Source: Elgaria multicarinata webbii (Eukaryota > Chordata > Lepidosauria > Squamata > Anguidae). From it: a stretch of DNA of 64,000 nt. Below, in pieces: positions 1-18,211 of this stretch. Within the stretch, counting starts at the first letter, position 1, and every line of letters starts with the position of its first letter. The stretch spans positions 138,169,197 through 138,233,196 of the forward strand of contig NC_086173.1 of NCBI RefSeq assembly GCF_023053635.1, read 5' to 3'. The notes under the pieces are model-generated. The model made no database searches. It worked only from the letters and a program-made list of their open reading frames with translations, and was not told the DNA's origin. A program made the position numbers and the translations under genes.

Positions 1-3000
1 CACCCTTCTCTTTCAAAACTTTGACACACTGAAAGAAGTTGCAGCTGCTGCAACGCTTGCCCCATTGCTGTTTCAGTGCCTTTGATGACCTCCCTGCTTT
101 ATCTGCTTCAGCAAATAGGAGCTGAGATGCTTCCAGTGATGCTACCAATTGAAAGGCATTGTGTAGCTATTTCGTATTTTCCTCCTTAACATTTTTTTTC
201 AGTTAGTAAGAAAAAATATGGAAGAAGGGGTGGGAAAAAAAACAAGAGAGTTACAAATGGAAGACAACATTGCCTGGAACCCACATAATATTCAGTGGGC
301 TTCTTTAGGGGAAATCACATTGCCTTACCTGGGCTTTGCTTCCTGCTTCTCTTACACAATTGTAATAGGCTGCATTACATGGATGGAGAGGGGAAACCAC
401 GCAGTCTCTAATTGAAAACTTCCCTCCCTCATAGCCTTTAATAGAACAGCACCCTCTAGTAGGTTCTTTGTAGCACAACTTCAGTTGCACAAAGTAGGAA
501 AACTTGTGGTATTTCAAAGGAATCAGAATATCCAGGGTTTTTTTTAGCACTGAATTATTGGGGGAGACATGCAGGAGGTTGATGACATCATCAAAAGGAC
601 ACACAAATGTCTGTGAGTGGCCAGTTATGAGCATGCCTTATTTTATTTGTGTGAAGTAGCCCTGTGAATCAGGCAGGGCAATGGCTCAATAAAGCCTAGT
701 CTGGAAGCACCCCTTATTTCTCCCCACAACAGGCAGAAAAGGAACCTGGCAGGGGTGCAGGCAGAATCATTGGCTGGGAAACACATCAGCTGAATTCTCT
801 CAGGACCTCGGAGCTTTTAAAAAGATAGGCTACTTCTTTTGAGGGAAACTCAATTATTATGCAAATACATCTGAGTAGTGGTCCTCATCATGGTGGTGGC
901 ATTTCTCTCTAAGATCTTAATTAACCTTGAATCTTTGTTGCTAAATCTTTTTCAGGTGTTCTTTGGTGAGCTTACATGCACTGGTGGTGTGAATCAGAAG
1001 GCAGGGTATTCAGTGATCTGCCCCACCCCAGTCAACCTCCAAATATTTTTTAAAAAAATATAAAACCTGAGAGTCCATGCTCTGGGAATGAGCAGTTCTG
1101 CTCATTTCTAGGGTTCCTCTAAGTCCTTATTGCAGTGGGTCCCACTGGTGCAACAGAATGAATGGAAGCCCAGCGGCAGTACTGGACACTGCCCAATGAG
1201 ATTTAGTCTGTAATTCTAAATGCACTTCCTAGGATAGGGTGGAATTTTTTTCCAAGTAAACATGCAAAAACCTGTAGCATTAGTTCCTGAACAGTGTGCT
1301 TAGAACTGCAGACTCACAGCAGGATCACATCCATTTTTCTTCAGAAATCCCAGTGTAATTGATGGGGTTTACCTCGAAGTTAATATACTCTGAAATGCAG
1401 CCTTAAAAAATTGTATGGGGCTGCTTCGGAGCTGTCAAACTCAAAATCGGACAATTGAATAAATAACATCCAGCTCTTAATGAAATGTTCTCCACTACTT
1501 CTTGTTCAACACAAAATAGCTTAGTCTGTACCAATTTTCAGGACGCCTGAAGGGAAAGGACTTTTTAGTGTACTTTATTTTGTCATTTTGCAATTTTTAA
1601 CATCCATCTTTTTCTTTATTATATTATTATTACTATTACCACTATTATTATTTTCTTTGCTTATTATTATGGAGCATACACATCTATTTAAAGAATAAAA
1701 AGTATATCTGATAGTGGAATGGTCAGATCAAATGAGTTATGATGTTAACCTAATAAGACAATATTTAATTGCAGCAAACCAAGCCCTTGATGTCAACCAT
1801 AGCTACTTTTCAGTACATTTTGCTGCATCATAACTTACTCAATGTATATACCAAAGAGACAGCTATGCTACTTCAATATTATGAAACTAATCCTTTCTCA
1901 AGCCTGGTTCAGACACTCACCGAGCTGGAGTTCTTGTTCATGTAATGGAGGAGTGGCTACACACACACATCCCTCCCTCCTGTGTGTACAATACAATCTG
2001 TAATGAAGGCGCTATGTGCCAGTAACCTAACCTACATGACAATGCAGGTGCAGTTTAGTGAAAACAGGATAACAATGTGTATCTGGATAGGAACCACCTG
2101 ATTCAGGGCTAGGCAACACACGGCATGTAGACCACATGTGGCTCCCTGGCCTTTTTTTGCCCCTCCCCCTCCATGCCACCAAATTTCAGCTGCAAATTTC
2201 GTGGCGTCACTGGCGTGGCAGGGAGACCGGTGTGGAGCCCCCAACCTCTGAAAGATGCACATTTCCATCCCACCTATCTCTTCGTATGGATGGGAAGATT
2301 TATTTCCATAAGGTACCTGCGATTAACACACACACAGCTTTCTCTTCCAGATTACTAGACTTGGGCAACACTTTTATTGTGCATGAAGGATTGGGCCCAG
2401 TACCTGGCTTTTTCCACACTGTTTAGTCCATTATGAAGGAATGTCATATTTCTTACAGCCCAAACCTATGCATGATTACTCAAAAGTAAGTCCCACTGAG
2501 TTTAATGGTACTTATTCTTAGGTAAGAGTGCATAGAATTCCTGTTTTAGGCAACCCGGTGGATGCTTGCTTGAGATGAAGTAAGGAAGCAATCCTATGGC
2601 CCCTAAACAGAGTGTGAGGGGCCATAGGATAGTTCGGATTCCAAGCTCTGAGGTCAGAGCCAGTGCTCTGACCTCGGAGGGGGAACGGCGGGCCGACTCC
2701 CCCTGCCCCTCTCTGGTGTGGAAAAAACCTTGCTGGCTGGTGGAGAACTCAACCTCGGATGTGGGGGAAAGGGGGTGTTGGGGGGAGGAGACTAGAGAGG
2801 CCAGGACACCAGCTATCCTGAGCATCTGCTAGCCTCTTTCCCTCATCCTCCAAAACACCTTTGCTAAACAGGCAAAAAACCCATTTAGCAAAAAATGCAA
2901 GACGAGGGGTGGGGGATGGAGAGGTGAAGATGACCTCTGCCACTCCTGCTGGTCCTCCCACCCCCACATAGGATGATTGTAAGCCTCCAAGTTTGGGTAT

Positions 3001-3244
3001 TTAGGATTATCAAGGGCACAATCCTTAACCTCTCATCTGATCTTTGATATTTAGATTTCAGCCCAAAGGCAAATCCTAATTCTAGCTTTTTGTCCTGCTA
3101 GCTCCTAAAGAATGCACTAATTCATAATTCTACTGAAGATACCAATGACCCATTTTCAGTTCTGAAATTTCCCCTAAAAGTTATATTCCCCCCTAGTTTT
3201 TTTTTTTTTTAAACCCATTTATCAGTTCTCTTCAACCTTCTTAA
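1..3244. other. SNTN 3' flank and UTR, no gene recognised
   Basis: I see no convincing coding exon here. The region starts AT-rich with an interrupted ATT run near 1616-1665. It also holds a short-repeat copy (about 2455-2540) and two hairpins (2591-2630 and 2645-2679). Candidate minus-strand polyadenylation signals (AATAAA) lie at 2299-2304 and 2373-2378, about 0.9 kb past the SNTN stop. I cannot choose between them. Confidence 0.5.
2591..2679. repeat. Two adjacent hairpins
   Basis: The arms atcctatggcccct (2591-2604) and aggggccataggat (2617-2630) are perfect inverse complements. A second pair follows at 2646-2660 and 2665-2679 (ctctgaggtcagagc / gctctgacctcggag, one mismatch). This is probably the core of a foldback MITE whose outer ends I could not define. 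Confidence 0.6.
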
Positions 3245-9386
<6,142 letters not shown>

Positions 9387-9407
9387 CTTTCACTACAGCC
9401 TGGCCGG

Positions 9408-9428
9408 TGTTTATGATCTCTAGGCAAC
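9408..9428 (-). promoter_or_regulatory. Forkhead and RFX-type half sites upstream of SNTN
   Basis: On the sense (minus) strand, GTTGCC (9428-9423) is followed eight bases later by ATAAACA (9414-9408), 22 bases before the start codon. RTAAACA is a FOXJ1-type core and GTTGCC is half an RFX X-box; both factors drive motile-cilia genes (established). Short motifs like these can occur by chance, and the site may lie in the 5' UTR. Confidence 0.35.
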
Positions 9429-9847
9429 TTGAGCGATTGCAAACAGGCAAATGCAAACCTTTGATCTGCGAAGGATGAAGGTGGCACAGCCGGTTTGCCA
9501 GCCATATCTATCAATAATGGAAACGCTCCCTGGTCATTGAATTGCTGGTTACATAAATCAATCTGAAGAGAAATACCAACGATCGACCGAAGTACTTGTA
9601 GCACGCAAGACTCTGAATGGGAGGGTTTTTTGAGAGGGAAAGATAACGAGTTTATCACTTACATTACGCTGGAAGTGCTTTTGAGTCTCTCTTGCATGTT
9701 TTGGGTGCTCTTGGGAATGTTATTGTCAGGCAAGAAAATGTGATATGCCAGGGAAGACTTTTATTATTACTTTTAAATAGTACATTCCAGTCAATGTAAA
9801 TATTACATTTGGGTTTCAGACCTGGGAAATCCATAAAGCATTTTTAG

Positions 9848-9922
9848 GCTGGATTCCTAAACACACTTACCTGGGTGTAGGTCCCATTGAACTCAGGGAA
9901 ATGTAGGATTGCAGTCTTAGCG
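9848..9922. repeat. Short squamate repeat, 'cccattgaactcaggg' type
   Basis: The core acttacctgggtgtaggtcc, followed by a cattgaactca-like block and ending in aggattgcagtc, matches other copies in this window near 2455, 17266, 18314, 36698, 37645, 37810, 42378 and 46655. The family has roughly symmetrical ends (ggattgcaatcc-like) and copies of about 75-100 bp. Confidence 0.7.
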
Positions 9923-11024
9923 ACATGTTTGGAAACCTCTTCAGAGGAATTAAGCTGGATTGTGTGTCTGAGGTGGCACAATCCTGTACAGACGATGGCA
10001 TCTGTTGTTTCTAACTTCATGTGTACCTTGTAGTGCTGGTTGTAAGAATAGGGACGATAATTACCTTATAGCGACCAATTCTAGAAGAGTAGCTGCGTTC
10101 ATCTGTGGCAGCAACTTAAAAGACTGACTGACAAACTTACTATAGCAAAAAGCTTTTCTGCATCTTGTCAGGCGCAAGTTAAAGAAAGCTTATGTCACAC
10201 CACAATTCATCTGATAGTCTTTCAGGTCACCTCATACGGTTGCTGTGGTAATACATTTTCACTTTAAAAGTGTGATGGAACTGATTAACAATAGCATCTC
10301 ACACAAAACACATAAATATATGTCTTAGCACAACTAGAAAAACAGTAGCCTGATTTTCTTTTCTTTTTTTTTGACCTGGGAGGAACTTTGTAAATAAAGT
10401 AAATGAGTTTACTAAATTGGCTTATTATTCCAGCCTATATGGAAATAAGATTGGGACTAATAGACATGGTAGATGGTTATTTCATCGTGCAAGGTAATGA
10501 AACTGCCACTGCATGTTGTTTCCTCCTGCTAATTCACCAGTTGCTGTTCACACTGTATTTTCAAGCTTTCCTGCATAATCATATGGGCTAGAATCTTCTT
10601 TTTCTTAAAATCAAAGTTGATATTCTCTGAATACCACATCCCTGTGGCAGGCACTAGATCTCACAATGAAATCCCAGACATTCAGGATTCATATTGCTCT
10701 ACTATGATGTGTTCTGTATTTTTGTTGAAGTGGCTGGGTTTCTGCGCTTTCAGATATATCACTTGCAGATAATAGTTCAAAGATTGGTCTTATGAACTAG
10801 AATATCTCCTTTGAACTTTGTTATTTATCAATGAGACTGGTGATATTTGAAACTGTTATCTAAGATATGAACCTGTCATAAAATTTTGGTGGAGAAGCCC
10901 TTTAATTTTATGAAATAGTCTGTTTCAGCTTGTGCTGTAATAAATGTGTTAGCTTTTAAGATGCCACAAGACTCTGCTTTTGCTCAACAGGAGTATATTA
11001 CATATGTTGTAATCAAAGAACCAT

Positions 11025-11185
11025 AGAATAGTAGAGTTAGAAGGGGCCTATAAAGCCATTGAGTCCAACCCCCTGCTCAATGCAAGAATCCACCTTAAAG
11101 GGTCCCTGACAGTTGTCTAGCTGCCTCTTGAATGCCTCTAGTGCGGGAGAGCCCATGACCATCCTAGGTAATTGATTCCATATTA
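11025..11185 (-). mobile_element. CR1 LINE 3' end
   Basis: The plus strand reads ccatagaatagtagagttag, then a cattgagtccaaccccctgc-like block and tgcctcttgaatgcc. This is the reverse complement of the typical CR1 3' end. It is 5'-truncated, as CR1 copies usually are. Confidence 0.85.
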
Positions 11186-12169
11186 TGGCTATAGAATAAC
11201 CAGGACAAAGAGTGCTGCAACATTATTCCAGAACCCCAAAAATGAACACACCAAAGGTGCTTGTAAATACCTTTAATATAATTAATTTTTAAACATACAA
11301 CAGCATTTTTGAGCCCCATGGCTCTTCCTTGGGGAAGTCGATCATTACTAAAATGTGAGTTGTTTTCAATTTTTTTTCCTACCAAATATCTTAATACTGT
11401 TTTATAATGCTAACTATAGGCATTGGGTTGTATATCAGCAGTGCCTATAGCCAGCATTTGTTGAAGAGCATTGATATATAAACCCCAACCTACAGTCCGA
11501 AGAGGTAGAGTTCTTTTAAAATAATTATTTTTATACTGCTAATCACCAGAAAAGAATAAAAATTAAAATCTAAATACAAAAAGCAAATTAAGCTATGTGA
11601 ATCAGGTTGGTGATATCTTCCGAATTTGAGTTTATGGTCCAGCCAGGGGGAGTCTATATAATGCCGCCTTTGAAGGGCATCAGATCAAAAGCCTGCTGCA
11701 TTGCGGCTGCCAGGCTGAATCAATAAAGCTAGGCAGGACAGAAGGGAGTGCAGGTTTTCAGGCCGGAAAAGCCCGCCCCTTGGCTTTCCCATCCCAATAA
11801 CAACAAAAGACAGAGATAACCCAGAACAAAGGTAAAAGTCGCCATAAATCGGCATTTTGAAAACTCGCAGTTTTGGGAGGGGGGGGAGGAATCCCGATGT
11901 GGCTATGAGTTGGCAGCTACATCATTTAAACAACTCAGTGCTACTGTGCAGTCACTACAGGGTTAATAGACCAAATAGACCCCCCCATCTCCTTTATCCA
12001 GGTTATGGGACTGCGTGAAAACCATTTGTTCACAGCAACGTACAGTGGTATGCCAAATAATTACATTAATAAAAACAGTTAATGCATCTTTTAAATATAT
12101 TCTTCTGCTTTTTTAGAATTGCCAATGTATTTTCAGTTTTGTCACTTTTTTGTAAGATAGGCATCTAGA

Positions 12170-12456
12170 ATCATAGAACAGTAGAGTTGGAAGGGGCCTA
12201 TAAGGCCATTGAGTCCAAGCCCCTGCTCAATGCAGGAATCCACCTTGAAGCATCCCTGACAGATGTCTGTCCGGCTGCCTCTTGAATGCCCCTAGTGTGA
12301 GAGAGACCACAACCTCCCTAGGCAATTGGTTCCATTGTCATACTGCTCTAACCATGAGGAAGTTTTTCCTGATGTCCAGCCGGAATCTGGCATCCTGTAA
12401 CTTGAGCCCATTATTCCGTGTCCTGCACTCTGGGAGGATTGAGAAGAGATCCTGGT
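12170..12456 (-). mobile_element. CR1 LINE 3' end, same subfamily
   Basis: This copy is longer and less diverged than the one at 11025. It extends into the C-terminal ORF2 region (plus strand gaagtttttcctgatgtcca, reverse complement of the CR1 LDIRKNFL coding stretch). It matches the plus-strand copy at 55204-55704. Confidence 0.88.
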
Positions 12457-12648
12457 CTAAGATTGCTGTCTGATTCAGCTTTATTTTGACTCTGATTGTT
12501 ACTTTGGTGTTTCTTTGGGCGGCATCTCTTGTTACAGCAGTGCCTTTAGCCCTGCTAACCCATTCTTATAGCCCATGTCACTTTTCCTCAAATTTCTAGC
12601 TAATATTTGCTGGGTATTGATAAGTGCCAGTGACAGAATGATCTAGAG

Positions 12649-12951
12649 CAGTGGTTCTCAACCTACCTAATGCCGCGACCCTTTAATACAGTTCCTCATG
12701 TTGTGGTGACCCCCAACCATAACATTATTTTCGTTCTTCTCTACACGATCCATTGTCATGGGATGGTTTGCTAATGAAAATAATACATAACAATAGCTTT
12801 AATAATACAAAAGATGATACATGACATAGTTCAGTCAATACAGTTTCCTAAGACCATCGGAAATATGTGTTTTCCGATGGTCTTAGGCGACCCCTGTGAA
12901 AGGGTCGTTCGACCCCCAAAGGGGTCCCGACCCACAGGTTGAGAACCGCTG
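12649..12951. mobile_element. Non-autonomous hAT, SPIN-like
   Basis: This 303-bp element is flanked by a perfect 8-bp target-site duplication, atctagag (12641-12648 and 12952-12959). The terminal inverted repeats are cagtggttctcaacct and, inverted, cagcggttctcaacct. The interior has gcgaccctttaatacagttc, an internal hairpin of aagaccatcggaa / ttccgatggtctt (about 12850-12892), and a right end with cgacccccaaaggggtcccg. This matches my recollection of the SPIN group of hAT transposons, known for horizontal transfer among tetrapods. There is no transposase ORF. Confidence 0.88.
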
Positions 12952-14110
12952 ATCTAGAGTGACACTTTATGTAACGTTATAACATACAAAGAAGATTGCA
13001 ACAGATGGCCAAAAGAATTAAATTGTTTCCCTCATCCAGTGGACGTGAAATTATTACTGATGCTAAAGTGAATATAGATGTTTGCCACATTTACTCTTTG
13101 ATTTGTTGTTTTTTTAAAAAAAGATGGTCTGTTATTTCATCCCCCCTTCATCTTTAACATTATTCAAACAATTCACTCCTCCCCCTGCCCCTTCCCTTTT
13201 GGAAATGTTTAAGCTTTCTTAGATTTCTGTGCCTTCTTTAGGGAAGGCTTATGAATAAAAGAGAGCCTGCAATTGCAATGCCACTGCCAAAATACATGTA
13301 ATCCATGCTCATTATCCCTTCAATTAACACAGTTAAATTACACAGAAATTTATCTGCTCTCTGCTTGAAAACTAGAGAAAACCTTGACATACTGTGAGTA
13401 ATAATCCAGATTTTCCCATCAGCTGAACCCTGCAATGAGGAACAGAATGCTTTAGATCTGGGTCAGAGTTATAATGCAACAAACTGTCTGTGAGTTGCAT
13501 ATACCTCCAGGCTGCATGTGTCCCTAGTCTTTGTTGCAGCCCCAGATACAGGGCTGAATTTGCCGCCAAAATTTGGTGGTGCGTTAGTGGCAAGAAAGCC
13601 ACATTTTCTTTTAAAACAAGGCACAGGGGGAGCACACACCTGTGTTTAAAGCTAAATCACATTCCCAGAAGCCCAATTTTGCTTTAAAATAAAACATATG
13701 CTCCCCACATGCTCTGTTTTAAAGGGGAAATATTGAGGGGGGGGGGGTTTGTGCCAAATTTTCCACAGCATATTCCACAGTGGCAACCATTTTGGTGTCT
13801 GTCTGTATGTACCTCCCGGCCAGTTCTAGGGTGGTGAAGCAAATGGCCCTCGGATTCCCAGAACCTCTTCACCCCTGTGTCAGTTGGAATGTTTGAGTAT
13901 TTCGCTAAGATCTAAATAATTGTTTGAAAACTGGGTCATGAAGCCTCATAATAGAAGCCTGCATTCTCCTAAGACTCAAGAATTCAGTTGGGGAAGGGCC
14001 AATTCAAGCACAGAAACTAATGGGTACATATTATGTTATTTTACCTCATATAAGGTTAAGAGCGTATTGTGTAAGTACTACTCTTCTCCATACAATTTTT
14101 CCATTTTCAA

Positions 14111-14425
14111 CATAAGAACATAGAATGAGACATGAGGGATCAGACCAAGGGTCCATCTTGTCCAGCCGTCTGTTCACACCGTGGCCAACCAGCTGTCGAC
14201 CCACAAGCAGGACACAATGCAACAGCACCCTCTCACACATGTTCGCCAGCAACTGGTGTATATAAGCTTACTGCCTCTGATACTGGAGGAGGCACATAAC
14301 CACCAGGACTAGTAGCCATTGATAGCCTTCTCCTCCAGGAATTTATCCAACCACCTTTAAAAGCCATGCAAATTGGTAGACATCACCACATCTTGTGGTA
14401 CTGAATTCCATAGTTTAACTATCTT
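14111..14425 (-). mobile_element. CR1 LINE 3' end, second subfamily
   Basis: The plus strand begins cataagaacatagaatgaga and continues with gatcagaccaagggtccatc. It is the reverse complement of the CR1 type ending ...tctgatccagc-agggctcttcttatgttcttatg. Related plus-strand copies lie at 15299, 19250 and 54321. Confidence 0.8.
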
Positions 14426-14964
14426 GCGTGTTTATTTCAGAGGGTTAGCTGTTTTATCTGTTGCAGTAAAACCAACAAAGATTCTTGTGACACCTTAACA
14501 ACTAACAAATAGTTCAACAAACAGGGTGCTAGAATTGTGTTTAGCCAGTAGGTCTGAACAGCAAGAGTCGGGAATGGTTTGGGTGTGGTAAACTCTGCTT
14601 AGAATCCATTATGCCCTTCAACTGACAACACTCTTTGTGTAATTTTGACAGTTAAATTGAGCTCTGTGGGTCACTAATGATTAAAATACTAATCACTGTT
14701 TCTGAAGATAAAGCAGATAAAATGTCTCTTTGAGGAAGTATTATAATTGGTCTCTGACTGTGGGGCACACTTCAGTTCTAGACATGTTTCAGAAATAGAT
14801 GACCATGCTGAAAGTAAAAAAGCTATTTTTGAATTGCAAGTTACCTCAGGGATAATTGTTATAGGTTTACTACATTGAAGCCTGGGACAAGCAGTGAGGT
14901 GGCCAAAAAGAGACAGCAAAGAATTCCAAAAGGGGGCTGGGGGAATAAGCACTAAAATGCTAAA

Positions 14965-15402
14965 TTCAGTTCAGTCTAACCAAGTGTAAAGTGATGCGCA
15001 TTGGGACAAAAAATCCTAACTTCACATGTACGCTGATGGGTTCTGAGCTGACTGTGACTGATCCGGAAAGGGAGCCGTGGTGGATAGCTCAATGAAAATG
15101 TAGACTTGGTGTGGGGCTGCTGTGAAAAAGGGGATCATTAGGGAAAGAACTGAAAACAACCCTGTCGCACCATAATGCTTTTATACAAATCTCTGGTGCA
15201 AATCTATGGTGTGACAAGAGCTGTGACCAGTTATTACAGAGCTGTGAAAGGTTCAGTCACTAGGGCACGTAAGTAGAAGCATGCTATTGCCTGCTCGTTA
15301 CTTTTCTATAGGCATCTGGTTGGCCGCTGTGTGAACAGAATGGTGGATTAGGTAGGTCTTTGGTCTGATACAGGGCTCTTCTTCTGTTCTTAATGTTAGT
15401 TT
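14965..15402 (+). mobile_element. CR1 LINE fragment, internally deleted
   Basis: The first part, with gtgatgcgcattgggac, then gctgatgggttctgagctga and gctgctgtgaaaaagg, matches the CR1 ORF2 region encoding the segment after the reverse transcriptase. After about 15250 it jumps to the CR1 3' end (catctggttggccgctgtgt ... tgttctta), so the middle has been lost. The reading frame is broken. Confidence 0.8.
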
Positions 15403-15475
15403 GGTCCTAAGTGAACAATCACTAGGTGTTACCCTTGAGCAGGTCAGCACTGGAAGAGCATTTGTATTTTACCGT

Positions 15476-15562
15476 TTATTGTTGTTCCCTGCCTCGATCA
15501 AAATGGAGAGGCAGGTAATAAATAATAATAAATAATAATAATAATAATAATAATTAATAAGT
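15476..15562 (+). mobile_element. LINE 3' tail with (AAT)n
   Basis: The sequence gttccctgcctcgatcaaaa, then tggagaggcaggtaataaat, runs into a TAA repeat. The same tail recurs at 54115-54210. It is the 3' terminus of an L2-clade-like LINE, with only the end retained. Confidence 0.7.
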
Positions 15563-16516
15563 AGAGCGCTAGAAAACTTAAGGATGCATGGATTAACCAG
15601 GTTTGGTTGACCTACGGCAAATTAATACATCAGCCTCTTAATAAACACATGTAATCCCCTCAGCATTACCAGGCCCCAGGGGAGGAGGAAGCAGTCCTGC
15701 CTGAGCAGACAAATGACTGCTCAAGGATGGGTGAGCAGTCTACAGACCTTAGTTGCAATCTGCAGCCTTTAGGCACAGGGACCTCCCCCCTGCGACAAAG
15801 GCGTCAGACAATTATGGCATGAGTTTAGTTGCTCACAGGATGTTTCAACAACAACTATCCTTCTTGTTTCTGACAAGACGTTCAATACATCACAACTTTT
15901 CTATGAAACCTTTTAGGTCTTGAAGCTAGTTAAGGTGTAAATGGCCTCAGAAGAAACTGTATTAATTTTGACTTCCTCTAGCAAGGCACTTGATTTACCC
16001 AAGCTGCTTTATTAACCTATTCCTTGTCTGCAAGCATATTTGGAAAAGAAAATCAATGAAAACGATTAAGAATTTAGAATGTCATGCGAGGAAAAGGTGA
16101 AAAATGAGTAAATTTTTGGCAAGGGAAGGCAGGGAAAGGGAGGCATGGTGCATTTTCAGAAATATAAAAGGCTGTCATAAAAGTGGGAGAATGTTAACCA
16201 AGGGCTTCAAGGAGCAGCCATGCAGCCGTGATTTCACACTGAAGCAATATAAATGTAGCTATATTTGAAGAACACTTCACAACTGGCAAAACAGGCTACT
16301 AGAACAAGGTGTCTTTACTGGAAAGAATTCACAGCCTTGATTTGTGAGGTGTGGTGAACTTCAGGGAATCCTGTTGCTCCAAGCAGGTGAAAATAGAAAC
16401 CTGCAAAGTCCCTTCCAACCGCTTAATCCTGTATGGTGCACTTCCTTAGCTTCAGTTCTCTGTGTTGTCTGTATGATATGGATTGTTCAGTAGCGCATGT
16501 ATGGATAAATATAGTA

Positions 16517-17183
16517 GGGGTGTGCATGGACCCCCCGCTCCGCCCCGCGGGCTGATCCGAAAATTTTGGATCGGCCCGCTCTGCTCCGCGCCGCTCCGCC
16601 CATACTCCGCTCCTCTTTGCCGCGGAGCTCCAGCTCCGGATCGGAGCTCCGCAGTGGAGGGGAGTGGCGCCAGGTAAGGCCGGGAGAGGAGGGCGGGGGG
16701 TTTACCGGGCCCTGCCGCTGTCGCCACCCATGCGGTGACGGTGGCAGAGCCCAGTAAGGAACCAAGGGGGAGGGGGGCCTTACCTGCCCCCGTCCGCGGT
16801 CTGTCGGCTTCTTCAATTGAGCCCGCGGTTCAACCAGGAAGTCTGGCCCGCAAGTGCGGCCTAGGCTTCCTGGTTGAACCGCAGGCTCAATTGAAGAAGC
16901 CGACGGACCGAGGACGGAGGCAGGTAAGGGAGAGGAGGGCAGGGGGGGTTACCGGGCCCTGCTGCTGTCACCGCATGGGCGACAGCGACAGCGGCAGGGC
17001 CCGGTAAATCCCACTTACCTTTCCGGCGGAGCTCCGGATCGAGGCGAAGGATCCACCTTCACCTCGATCCTCTTCGCCACGCTCTGCCAGCCCCCCAATC
17101 CTCTTCGCCTCCGCCTTAAGGGGAGGCAAAGCACCCCACTCCGCTTCTAATTCGCCGGTCCGATTAGAAGCGGAGCACATCCC
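16517..17183. mobile_element. GC-rich foldback transposon with TA flanks
   Basis: This 667-bp, CpG-rich element in AT-rich surroundings is flanked by TA on both sides, with short inverted termini ggggtgtgc / gcacatccc. An internal inverted repeat of about 60-bp arms lies at about 16782-16924 (arm core cttcttcaattgagcc). It carries several caggtaag donor-like motifs and no open transposase. A relative sits at 48030-48541. The short open frames inside are by-products of its CpG richness. Confidence 0.8.
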
Positions 17184-17265
17184 TAAAATATAGACTAGAT
17201 AATTTACATGCATCTATTATGTCGTTGAATGTGCCAGCTTGTAATGGATGTCAGTTAATCAAGTT

Positions 17266-17362
17266 AACCGCAGAAACCCATACATGTTTACTCAGATGTA
17301 AGTCTCATTGAGTTCAATAGGGCCTATTCCCAGGTACATGAGTATAAGATTAGCCTATAAGT
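17266..17362. repeat. Short squamate repeat copy
   Basis: It contains catgtttactcagatgtaag, then tctcattgagttcaataggg and a cccaggtacatgagta block, the same family as 9848-9922. Confidence 0.7.
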
Positions 17363-17423
17363 CCTAGGTGGATCTGATTGCAGACAGAGTCATAGGGCCA
17401 ACTGATATTTTTGAAGGGTGGGG

Positions 17424-17424
<1 letters not shown>

Positions 17425-17469
<45 letters not shown>
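17425..17469. repeat. (AT)n microsatellite
   Basis: About 22 AT units, uninterrupted. Confidence 0.95.
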
Positions 17470-17472
<3 letters not shown>

Positions 17473-17873
17473 CTTTCAGGGATCCATGACTGGTGACAAC
17501 TCCTTGTTGCTTCTATACTGAGTGGCAACATGGGTTGCCTTTATGTGTCATGTGTGAAATGGCCCTTTGTAGGATCAATGAAATAGTGAGCAAAATTTTT
17601 AAAAGTAACCTGTATAGTTTCATATCCAACATTTAAAAACTGACATGATTTTGAGAGACAGATCTCTGCATGTGGTAAAGAGAAGTCAGATGTAATGGAT
17701 GTTTCATGCAACTGCTTTTCATCAATATATCAGAGGCCCCTGCTAACAATAATTCAGTTCCACAAAGTAATGCAACCAATATGTTGTAATTTTGGACACA
17801 TAAATTTAGGAAATAACAAGAGGGTGGAGGGTAAGTGGAACCTGCTGATAAAATAACGATTATGGGTTGGATC

Positions 17874-18104
17874 CAAGATCTGCCTTTCTTGAGAAGGAAG
17901 GTCTCCACTTACAGAAGATCCCTCTGCCTGATATTTTGGGTTCACCCTCCCCACCATGTCACAGCTCACCCTATTCAGCAGTGTCTCCTGACTCTCTTGT
18001 ATTTTCAGGGGGCTGGGGGGGATGCCATGGTGAGCTGGGGGTGGGGTGGGGAGTCCACTTCCACTGGTACAGTTAAATCTGAAGCTTAAATCTGGATCCA
18101 ACCC
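17874..18104. mobile_element. Short MITE with gggttggatcca ends
   Basis: The left end gggttggatccaagat is mirrored by atctggatccaaccc at the right (one mismatch). It is 231 bp long with no coding capacity. A target-site duplication was not clear. Confidence 0.6.
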
Positions 18105-18160
18105 TGTGAGAATTAACTACTGGTAAATAGGTAAATGACCTGTAATTCTGAATGCATATG

Positions 18161-18204
18161 ATAAATATTCAATTTAGTAAGCGATAAATATTCAATTTAG
18201 TAAG
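18161..18204. repeat. 23-bp tandem duplication
   Basis: The unit ataaatattcaatttagtaa plus g is present twice, exactly 23 bases apart (18161-18181 and 18184-18204). Because the copies are identical, the event looks recent. Confidence 0.9.
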
Positions 18205-18211
18205 AGATAAA

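Noticed and set aside
16452-17213. Several overlapping GC-rich open frames of 60-110 codons on both strands
   Set aside because: All lie within or overlap the CpG-rich foldback element and have Pro/Arg/Gly-biased content with no recognisable domain.
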